NCBI GenBank assembly: GCA_003551785.1
Contig: PUNP01000633.1
Location: forward strand, 1-9,082
DNA length: 9,082 bases
Source: Candidatus Brocadiaceae bacterium
Lineage (GTDB): Bacteria > Planctomycetota > Brocadiia > SM23-32
Reading direction: 5' to 3'
Part shown: one piece after another, positions 1-6,350 of the stretch
Layout: each line of letters starts with the position of its first letter
Position numbering within the stretch: position 1 is the stretch's first letter
Made by a program: the position numbers and the translations under genes
The notes under the pieces: generated by a model
Seen by the model: only the letters and a program-made list of their open reading frames with translations
Databases searched by the model: none
Told to the model about the DNA's origin: nothing

Positions 1-1592
1 ATGCGCTTGTTGATGGAGAGAGAAATTCACAGCAGTTGTGCGTATCCAATGAATCCACCCTTGACGCAATGGTCGAGAAAACACGTCAATATTTCAGTGC
101 AAATTCCCAAAGTCGATGGATCACGATGGGGACCCATCGCGGTTCTCATTGCGAGTGTGACGGCTGTGAGGCGCTCGACCCGCAAAAAGGGGGATATGGG
201 CCTTTTACCGGCGGTCGCAATGTGACCGATCGCTATATTTATTTTTATAACAGGGTGCTGGCGGAGATTGAAGATGAGTTTCCTGACCGACGGATATCTT
301 TGCAGATGGTGTCTCCCCATGTATTGCCCCCGGTGAATCAACGTGGCAAGCCGAATCTCGATGTTATAGTTTGGACCAACGGTTACTGCCGTATTCATGG
401 TGCCGGCAACCCGAATTGCCCTGAAAGGATGATGGTCTCGCGACGCACCGCGCGCTGGGTGGACAAACTTGAAGGCCGATATTATGAGCGCACGTCATGG
501 GGCAATGTTGCCGGTCCCGGTTTTATATTCCCCCTCGTCCACCGCTATAGAAAAGAGTTGCCCGAATATTACCGCCACGGCGTTCAGGGATTCAGAATCG
601 CATCATACAGCAACTGGGTGAGTGAGAATCCCTCAGCTTTTATAGGTGCACGTCTGCTGTGGGACCACGATGCCCACGTCGATTCACTGCTTGAGGAGTT
701 TTATGGTAACTTTTACGGTCCCGCCGAGATTCCTATGCGTCGTTATCACGAATTAATAGAGCATACCGCCGAAAACGCCGATTACCACACGGGCACTGCG
801 ATCGATATGCCGCACATTTACCCGGCAAAAGTGCGCAAAAAAGCCAGTGAATATCTTGATGAAGCGTTCGAGCTTGTAGAACCCGAAAATATATTTCACA
901 GCAGAATCTCGAAGGTGCGACTCGCGCTTGATTATCTTGAGGCCTTCGTTGAAATGCAGGAGTTGAAGAACCGCCACGACTACTCCGGTGCGGTCCAAGC
1001 TCTTGACCGTGCCCTTTCACTCAATAAAAGTCTGAGTGAAGATTACGAATTTCCACTGCTCATGAACCGCAGTGCAAATTACCTTAAGCGTTTTTTTGGA
1101 AATACACTCAGGGAAGCCTATCAACGCACTGAAATCGAAGGCGAACTCGTTGTGGGGATGGATGACGTCTGGGAGTTCCTGATCGACCCGGATAAAATTG
1201 GAGAGGATATGGCGTATCACAGTCCGGAAACAACCGGCGGTAACTGGCGGGACATTAAATCATGGAGTTCCTCGTGGAGTAATGAGGGGTTGCGATATTA
1301 TCGAGGCGATGCATGGTATCGTCAACATGTTCAAATGCCGGACGGATTACGGAATCGGACTGTCAAGCTTTGGGTTGGTGGCGTTGATGAGCGAGCCAGA
1401 GTATGGGTCAACGGACAGAAGCTCGGAGACAGCCCCGTTGGGGCATTTCGTCCTTTCGAGTTTGATGCGACCGGAGCGGTCCGGCCGGGGGAGAACAATT
1501 TAGTTGTCATCCGGGTGGGTAACCATCAAACTCAGGAGGTAGGTACCGGCGGACTGCTGGCGCCGGTGTTTTTTTATACACCGGTTGAATAG
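1..1592 (+). CDS. DUF4838 domain-containing protein, 3' part (5' end outside window)
   Basis: The reading frame is open from position 3 to the stop at 1590-1592 (529 residues) with no start needed inside the window. The residues before the first possible start (TTG at 36) already read like family sequence (QQLCVSNEST), so the gene is truncated by the window edge. DUF4838 proteins are large, mostly exported proteins of polysaccharide-degrading bacteria, related in layout to alpha-glucuronidases; their reaction is not established. Visible here are a C-x-C-x2-C cluster encoded at 150-167, the segment WTNGYCRIHG at about 376-405, and Trp/Tyr-rich barrel-like sequence up to about 700. A helical region follows (about 700-1130). 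The end (about 1290-1590) is a beta-sandwich like the GH2 sugar-binding domain, with VKLWVGGVDERARVWVNGQ and PGENNLVVIRV. It lies 84 bp upstream of the next start and could share a transcript with it. The family call is from recalled motifs, not a search. Confidence 0.8.
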   Translation, partial: ALVDGERNSQQLCVSNESTLDAMVEKTRQYFSANSQSRWITMGTHRGSHCECDGCEALDPQKGGYGPFTGGRNVTDRYIYFYNRVLAEIEDEFPDRRISLQMVSPHVLPPVNQRGKPNLDVIVWTNGYCRIHGAGNPNCPERMMVSRRTARWVDKLEGRYYERTSWGNVAGPGFIFPLVHRYRKELPEYYRHGVQGFRIASYSNWVSENPSAFIGARLLWDHDAHVDSLLEEFYGNFYGPAEIPMRRYHELIEHTAENADYHTGTAIDMPHIYPAKVRKKASEYLDEAFELVEPENIFHSRISKVRLALDYLEAFVEMQELKNRHDYSGAVQALDRALSLNKSLSEDYEFPLLMNRSANYLKRFFGNTLREAYQRTEIEGELVVGMDDVWEFLIDPDKIGEDMAYHSPETTGGNWRDIKSWSSSWSNEGLRYYRGDAWYRQHVQMPDGLRNRTVKLWVGGVDERARVWVNGQKLGDSPVGAFRPFEFDATGAVRPGENNLVVIRVGNHQTQEVGTGGLLAPVFFYTPVE

Positions 1593-1663
1593 AGTTATGA
1601 TGAAAAATGTCAATATCAAAACTTTAATTGTCTTTTTTTCCCCGCTTTACCTTTTAATATGTT

Positions 1664-1669
1664 GAGGAG
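1664..1669 (+). promoter_or_regulatory. Strong Shine-Dalgarno site deciding the 1677 start
   Basis: GAGGAG lies 7 nt before the ATG at 1677. This is the best ribosome-binding site in the window, and it favours 1677 over the in-frame ATG at 1659, which would place the site inside the coding region. The large protein beginning near 2032 has no comparable site, which suggests that 1677 was the original start of that gene. Confidence 0.65.
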
Positions 1670-1676
1670 ATTAAGC

Positions 1677-1841
1677 ATGATTTGTGAAAAAAAAGGAAGA
1701 TCAAAGAAAACAGGTGTTTTGACATCCGCATGTCTGATAGCTTTCCTGATAATGCTCCAGGCGGGGCTTGCCGTCGCATTAATCTCGGCGTTACGCGTTA
1801 CAGCGCCGACAGGCGCCCCGTTTTCAGAGCGACGTCTCTGA
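1677..1841 (+). CDS. Short signal-peptide-like ORF, probably the severed N-terminus of the large downstream protein
   Basis: This 54-residue ORF starts at an ATG behind a strong GAGGAG site. Residues 1-12 are basic (MICEKKGRSKKT). A hydrophobic run of about 22 residues follows (about 14-35), ending in AGLAVA, an acceptable signal peptidase I-type boundary. The last part (about residue 38 on) is encoded by the palindromic cluster starting near 1788 and ends at a TGA inside a perfect hairpin, so it is unlikely to be native protein sequence. The simplest reading is that this was the secretion signal of the 1380-residue protein downstream, which lacks one, and that inserted DNA shifted the frame and separated them. 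The signal frame (1677, 0 modulo 3) and the large frame (2032, 1 modulo 3) differ, and stops intervene. The alternative is an independent small membrane peptide. No family is recognised. Confidence 0.45.
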   Translation: MICEKKGRSKKTGVLTSACLIAFLIMLQAGLAVALISALRVTAPTGAPFSERRL

Positions 1842-1856
1842 AAATGCGTAGGCGCT
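1788..1856. repeat. Palindromic repeat cluster, left part (two hairpins)
   Basis: A tandem 7-mer GCGTTAC (1788-1794 and 1795-1801) precedes a GCGCC/GGCGC hairpin with a 4-nt loop (1803-1816). Next comes a perfect 9-bp stem TTTTCAGAG/CTCTGAAAA with a 6-nt loop (1821-1844). AGCGCC (1802-1807) can alternatively pair with GGCGCT (1851-1856) and enclose the second hairpin. Such density of hairpins is typical of REP-like extragenic palindromes or remnants of small mobile elements. The copy number elsewhere in the genome is unknown. Confidence 0.6.
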
Positions 1857-1861
1857 TAGAT

Positions 1862-2010
1862 AGGATTTAACTGCACCATCTCCGAAAAGGTTGCAACAGG
1901 TTCGTAGTGTGCCCTTTTAAGGGCACCAGAGTCCGAAAATTGCTACGCACACCCTGGGACGCTTGAAACCGTCCACTACGAGCCGGGTTTTCGGAGAGGA
2001 TTTAACTGCA
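1862..2010. mobile_element. MITE-like nested inverted repeat flanked by a 14-bp direct repeat
   Basis: The 14-mer AGGATTTAACTGCA occurs perfectly at 1862-1875 and again at 1997-2010. Between the copies lies a nested palindrome. Its outer arms are CTCCGAAAA (1880-1888) and TTTTCGGAG (1988-1996), next TCGTAGTG (1902-1909) and CACTACGA (1974-1981), and then the compact hairpin GTGCCCTT/AAGGGCAC (1909-1926). A second TCCGAAAA lies at 1932-1939. The right outer arm abuts its direct repeat exactly; the left is offset by 4 bp (CCAT). The layout fits a non-autonomous insertion with target duplication, or a repeat-mediated duplication. No transposase is present. The repeats are seen directly; the mobile-element reading is inference. 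Confidence 0.5.
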
Positions 2011-2031
2011 ATTTGGAGACTGAATTTGATA

Positions 2032-5000
2032 ATGAATACTTTTTTTGAAGAAAAAGAGAGAGCATGGTGGAATGATAAGTGGACGTATCGTACAAGCGTT
2101 GTCAGACCGAGCCCGTGGGATATGGATGGAGAGGTACCGGTTGAGGCTGCTGTGGATTTCCCGAAACTCCTGGATGAAGCAGGGGGGAAAGAACGTTTCG
2201 ATCCGTGTTCGGTAAGGGTCGTATGGCCCGGACAAAATGGAAAAAAGCCATGCGAAGTTCCCGCCGTATTGCGGGAGGAATATGATGTGCATAGTAACCG
2301 CAAGCTGCAATATGTTGCATGGAAAGCGAAGGTGGAAGCAGGGATGGCCGGGATTTACGATATCTATTTCGATGTCCGGGAAAAAGGAATACCGCAGTCC
2401 GTATCCGCAGTTGAGCCGCCGCCTGATAACATCATTGATAACCCGAGGTTTCGATCCGATGGAAGCGGCGCTCCCGGGGGGTGGGAACTGGACGGAGACG
2501 GTGCAGTTTATTTCAGATGTGAAGGTGAAGACGCCAAAAACGTCGGCATGTGTATAATGCGCAGCGGAAAAGATACGACCAGACTGCAGAAGGCGGCTGC
2601 CGTGCGCCAGCGGTTGGATGTGCGCGGCTATGCAGGTGTGCCGGTGCTTTTTGAAGCCGACCTGCTCGCCCGAACGGGACTGCTCGGAAAGCCCGTAACC
2701 GTGGAAATCGAACAATACAGGGAAGACGGGAGCCGCATAATGGAATATGCCGTGGACCCGCGATGGCTTACGATCGAGCTGGCCGAAGGGCACGAGGTGA
2801 GGTTTTCCGAGCGTGGACGGTTGAATCCGGAGGCCGCTGAGGTGGTTGTGCAATTCAGATTCTGGCTGGATGTAGAAGAAAGCTGTTTTGGGAAAAAGCC
2901 TGATCCTGCGGAACTGGCCGCTGAAATACTGCTTGACCGCGTGCTTCTGCGTCCGGGCGAACTCTGGCCGTGGCCCGCGGCTTCCGACGGTATGTTCGCC
3001 GAGGGGGCTTTGGAGAAAGCGCCGTTTAACAGGTCCATAGCCCTGACGGATAAGAGACGTTTTGCTTTTACTGGCGCTTCGGCCGGTACTATATCAAAAG
3101 GCAGCCTTAATCCCGACCGGCGGTCTGTCCACTGGGGCCCCGTTCGAGGTACGATGGAATTTTACGTTAAATCTCTCTGGAATTGGGATGACGGACTGGA
3201 GCACCTGTTTTTTGAGGGCGTTTCCAGGGGCAGAGATGTCAATGGACAGCAGTCAAGTTTGCGGAAGTGCGGGGCGGAGGATGATAATATGCTGACGTTC
3301 AGCATTGCTGACTCTTCGCGCAGGGTACATACCGTAGCGGGCAGAGCGGAGTTTCAAAAGGGATGCTGGCATCACCTGGCGGTCACGTGGGACCATCCCG
3401 AAGGGCGTCTGCAACTTTTTTTCGACGGACGTAAAATCGCTGACGAATCCGGAAATGCGCCATGGCCTTCAACAGATGATCCGCTGGACCCCGAAATATC
3501 AGAAGGAGTCGGCATAGCTCCCGGTGACCGGCGCAGTATTCCTATGCAGCTTGTATTCGGCGGCGATCTTATGTTTGAAAGAGATTCTGCCAGGGTTTAC
3601 ATGGATGAACTGCGTATATCGGATATTGTGCGGTATTCAGGGGATTTCGAGCCTGAATTGCGGGAATATGAACTTGACGAACATACCAGAGCGTTGTTTC
3701 ATTTCGAGAATACCTGTCGGGGCACCCATTACGGTGACGACCGGGTTATAGAGGTTTTTCACACCCATCCTGAGCAACCCCTGCGGGAGACCGCTCCTCT
3801 GGAGCGCATAGAAGGGGGGAAGCTATATTCTGAGAGCGTTTCGGTGGCTCCTTATGCCAGGGATGAGTTATTTGAGAAAAATCGAGCGGGTAATAATACC
3901 GACAGAAAGTTGCCGGAAACGCTTCATCCGGACCCCCGTTTTGTTGAATACCGGCCGTGTTATTGCCGACGCATAGTTTCCGATACGAGTGAGCAGCCGG
4001 CTTTGGAGGTAAAAGGAGACCTGTCCCCGCTGATGCGGTGGGAAGCTTTCAGCCGTGCAGAAGACGATGATGCAGGGGATACAAAGGTGCCGCGATGGCG
4101 TGCCAATGACAATGTCGTGCCTTTTACCTATGAAAGTCTGTGCAATACACTTGCCCCTGGTGTAAGAGACGACACTGAATTGGCCGAAAAAGTGTTCAGT
4201 TACTGTATGGATGTTACCCGTTATTTCAACGCAAGTATGATAGGTGAGGAGATTTATGGCCGGCCCCTGCCGGTGCGCTATCACCTGATCCGCATGCTCA
4301 ACATTTACTATTCACATCAGTGTGGCCCTCTGAACTATCCCCTGCGTAAGCTTTTTATTCTGAAAGGGATATCTTCCAACGATTATGTGGGAACGGGACA
4401 TCAGTACCAGCAGGCTCACTTCAAAGGCGGCTGGCGGCTGTTCGACATGTCGAAACGGCTGTACTGGCTGGACAGAGATAATGAGTCGATCATCGGCGTT
4501 CGGGACGTACATGAAGACCCCTGGCTTATGGTTCGGGATTCCGGCAATCATAAAGCGTTTATACCCGGGAGGCCTCATTCCGCCCGGTTCCCGGACAACC
4601 CGCAGCCGTACTTTGATAAAGCGCCGAGTCTGAATGAATATCGTTATCCTCTAAAACCCCGGGTACCTCATCGCATCGAAATGAAGCTCCGCGGCGGCGA
4701 AAAGGTGTGGATGGGCTGGCATAATGAAGGCCTCTGGATGCGCAGAAACCGAAAAGGCCGGCCGCTGCATCCCGGTTTCGTGCCTCCCGCCTACGGCAAC
4801 GGTGCTGTCAGCTATGAATTAGTGAAAGATGGAGGGGCGGCAAATTTGACGAATTTTGATTTCCATACAACCGCCTACGGGGGGTTTTTAACACCGGCAG
4901 GTAACGGAAATGCGGAACTGCGTTATAGTATGCTTTGTCCTTACGTGCTGGCAGGGCTTCTGATAAATGGAAGCTGGGAAGGTGTCCCCAAAGGAAAACT

Positions 5001-6174
5001 TTCAATAAGTCTCAGTATCGACGGGGGCGCGAATTTCGAGAGTGTATGGTGCAATGATTCGGAAAGCGGGGATATTGATCTCGATATCTCCGACCGGATA
5101 GCCGGCCGCTATGATTATGTGCTGCGGCTAAAGGCGGACGCAGGATGTGAAACGGGCCGCATCGAGGGGCTTCACATCCGCAGTCCGTTCGTCTGTTCAC
5201 ACCTCTCGCTTCCTGGACGGCTCAAAAGGGGACGGAACCGGATTGAAATGGTGGGTGGGCCGGTGGAAAAGCCGGTAACGGCCGAGCTCGCCTGGACCGA
5301 GCGTCATTTGAGCAAACTCGGCATTCAGATGCCCGGACTCTCCTATTACGATCCGGCCGGAGATTATCACAGGAATCTTCTGATAGTTAAACCCGGCGAA
5401 CGGCGCAAGCTCGATGTGGAGCTGCTCGGCCGGAAGATGAGCGGAACAGTTACTCTCGAGGGCCTTCCAGAAAGTTGGCTGCAAGGCCCCGCAGAGATAG
5501 AAACTGTCAAGAAAGAAGGAGAAAGCGCCGGTGTGTCATTTGATATACAAGTGCCGGATATGCCCGAAGGTGAGATGCGATCGTTCAAGGTGAGGGTCAA
5601 TGACGGTTCTGTAGAACCGCGCCTGGCTGAGGGAATTCTCTTAATCGGTCGAACTGCTCTGGTGCGCGGGGCCGAAGATGCACCGATTAAGGATGGGAAT
5701 CTGGAAATACGTAAGGATGCAGCTTTGCACGGTGGGGCAAAGGTGCAATTTAACGGCAGCGGTAAATTAGGGTTTAATTTGAAAGCGCCTGAAAAAGGGC
5801 GATACGCCGCCTGGCTGCGCATGCGTCGCATAAAAGATACCGAAAATGCATTGACCCTCAGGGTTGGTGATCAGGCCGGACGCAGGATTAACCTGCATTT
5901 GAAACCCTGTGATTGGGGAAATTCGGAAAGGGCGAACACAAAAATGACCAGTTACGAGAGGAACCTCCCCGATAAAGGCACTTCGCACTGGGGCTGGTAT
6001 CGAATAGCCGATATCGAATTAGATGCCGAGGCTGAGGAGTCTATGGTTGTTGAGGCCGAAGAAGGTATGGAACTGGATGCGCTGGCCGTCGTGCCGCAGA
6101 CGGAGGAAATGGGCCTGGCCATGATGAATCTTACTCAAAACTGGAACTTTATGCCCTGGGATCGCCCCTTTTAA
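2032..6174 (+). CDS. Large multidomain protein with LamG and transglutaminase-like core (putative glycan-associated)
   Basis: From ATG 2032 this is 1380 residues. In-frame TTG codons at 2026 (GGAG 7 nt upstream, at 2015-2018) and at 1963 are alternative starts, but 1963 lies in repeat DNA. No start gives a signal peptide. Domains, numbered from 2032: residues 12-105, a Trp-rich beta domain opening WWNDKWTYR, like DUF2341-type domains; about 130-330, a carbohydrate-binding-like beta region; about 364-537, a LamG/concanavalin-like lectin domain (WHHLAVTWD, LQLFFDGRKI, VYMDELRISD); about 700-810, a transglutaminase-like core with candidate triad Cys764 (HQCGPLNY), His790 (GTGHQYQ) and Asp805 (GGWRLFDMSK); about 870-1080, beta-rich; about 1113-1205, Ig/NEW3-like; about 1225-1375, a possible CBM-like sandwich. 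The family suggests cleavage or cross-linking at thioester or amide bonds, but the substrate is unknown. It probably once used the secretion signal at 1677. The gene is intact over its length. Confidence 0.8.
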   Translation: MNTFFEEKERAWWNDKWTYRTSVVRPSPWDMDGEVPVEAAVDFPKLLDEAGGKERFDPCSVRVVWPGQNGKKPCEVPAVLREEYDVHSNRKLQYVAWKAKVEAGMAGIYDIYFDVREKGIPQSVSAVEPPPDNIIDNPRFRSDGSGAPGGWELDGDGAVYFRCEGEDAKNVGMCIMRSGKDTTRLQKAAAVRQRLDVRGYAGVPVLFEADLLARTGLLGKPVTVEIEQYREDGSRIMEYAVDPRWLTIELAEGHEVRFSERGRLNPEAAEVVVQFRFWLDVEESCFGKKPDPAELAAEILLDRVLLRPGELWPWPAASDGMFAEGALEKAPFNRSIALTDKRRFAFTGASAGTISKGSLNPDRRSVHWGPVRGTMEFYVKSLWNWDDGLEHLFFEGVSRGRDVNGQQSSLRKCGAEDDNMLTFSIADSSRRVHTVAGRAEFQKGCWHHLAVTWDHPEGRLQLFFDGRKIADESGNAPWPSTDDPLDPEISEGVGIAPGDRRSIPMQLVFGGDLMFERDSARVYMDELRISDIVRYSGDFEPELREYELDEHTRALFHFENTCRGTHYGDDRVIEVFHTHPEQPLRETAPLERIEGGKLYSESVSVAPYARDELFEKNRAGNNTDRKLPETLHPDPRFVEYRPCYCRRIVSDTSEQPALEVKGDLSPLMRWEAFSRAEDDDAGDTKVPRWRANDNVVPFTYESLCNTLAPGVRDDTELAEKVFSYCMDVTRYFNASMIGEEIYGRPLPVRYHLIRMLNIYYSHQCGPLNYPLRKLFILKGISSNDYVGTGHQYQQAHFKGGWRLFDMSKRLYWLDRDNESIIGVRDVHEDPWLMVRDSGNHKAFIPGRPHSARFPDNPQPYFDKAPSLNEYRYPLKPRVPHRIEMKLRGGEKVWMGWHNEGLWMRRNRKGRPLHPGFVPPAYGNGAVSYELVKDGGAANLTNFDFHTTAYGGFLTPAGNGNAELRYSMLCPYVLAGLLINGSWEGVPKGKLSISLSIDGGANFESVWCNDSESGDIDLDISDRIAGRYDYVLRLKADAGCETGRIEGLHIRSPFVCSHLSLPGRLKRGRNRIEMVGGPVEKPVTAELAWTERHLSKLGIQMPGLSYYDPAGDYHRNLLIVKPGERRKLDVELLGRKMSGTVTLEGLPESWLQGPAEIETVKKEGESAGVSFDIQVPDMPEGEMRSFKVRVNDGSVEPRLAEGILLIGRTALVRGAEDAPIKDGNLEIRKDAALHGGAKVQFNGSGKLGFNLKAPEKGRYAAWLRMRRIKDTENALTLRVGDQAGRRINLHLKPCDWGNSERANTKMTSYERNLPDKGTSHWGWYRIADIELDAEAEESMVVEAEEGMELDALAVVPQTEEMGLAMMNLTQNWNFMPWDRPF

Positions 6175-6217
6175 TGTACGTGGTGCTCTCATTTTATCTC
6201 TCGATCTTTGCCCTCAT

Positions 6218-6246
6218 TTGACAATGACATGACGGCAAGATAAAAT
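6218..6246 (+). promoter_or_regulatory. Sigma-70-type promoter for the oxidoreductase gene
   Basis: TTGACA at 6218-6223 and TAAAAT at 6241-6246 are separated by exactly 17 nt. The -35 box is perfect and the -10 box is one mismatch from consensus. Transcription would start near 6253, giving a leader of about 100 nt before the ATG at 6351. This is the only clear promoter in the window and makes the oxidoreductase the first gene of its own unit. Confidence 0.7.
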
Positions 6247-6257
6247 CTACGAACGCT

Positions 6258-6285
6258 TTACAGTGAATATTTACTGTAATTTTTT
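6258..6285 (+). promoter_or_regulatory. Inverted repeat plus T-run just after the promoter (operator or attenuator)
   Basis: TTACAGT (6258-6264) and ACTGTAA (6273-6279) form a perfect 7-bp inverted repeat around an 8-nt AT-rich centre and are followed by six T residues. Placed about 5-30 nt after the predicted transcription start, it could be a repressor operator overlapping the initially transcribed region, or a weak intrinsic terminator acting as an attenuator. The sequence alone does not decide. Confidence 0.4.
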
Positions 6286-6310
6286 CAAAAGTTTCAAAAT
6301 TGAACTTTTG
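6286..6310 (+). repeat. Second leader inverted repeat
   Basis: CAAAAGTTTCAA (6286-6297) faces TTGAACTTTTG (6300-6310). The arms match over 11 positions with one extra T on the left. It sits directly after the first inverted repeat and 40 bp before the oxidoreductase ATG. It may be an mRNA hairpin or part of a protein-binding site. The 9-mer TTTCAAAAT (6292-6300) recurs at 6344-6352 across the start codon. Confidence 0.35.
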
Positions 6311-6350
6311 AGCAATACAATTTACTCAGTTTTTTTTGGATAATTTCAAA

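Noticed and set aside
1..225. ATG at position 1 opening a 74-residue ORF
   Set aside because: It overlaps the DUF4838 frame, which carries family motifs and is open through the window edge.
1562..1585. CCGGTGT/ACACCGG hairpin at the end of the DUF4838 gene as a terminator
   Set aside because: It lies inside the coding region, its T residues are in the loop, and no T-run follows. It probably reflects codon choice.
1628..1660. Promoter upstream of the 1677 start (TTGTCT with TTTAAT or TAATAT)
   Set aside because: The spacers are 19-21 nt and the boxes are poor matches, so it is not supportable.
1687..1694. Run of eight A residues as a programmed frameshift site
   Set aside because: The hydrophobic signal stretch lies downstream in the unshifted frame, so slippage here would destroy it rather than join it to the large frame, and later stops still intervene.
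1862..2010. Integron attC site, because ATTTAAC fits the RYYYAAC core
   Set aside because: Both core-like copies are in the same orientation rather than as RYYYAAC and GTTRRRY ends, and no integrase or cassette array is present.
2002..2853. 283-residue minus-strand ORF opposite the large protein
   Set aside because: It lies wholly antisense to a frame with clear domain sequence. It shows no recognisable motif and has shadow-like composition.
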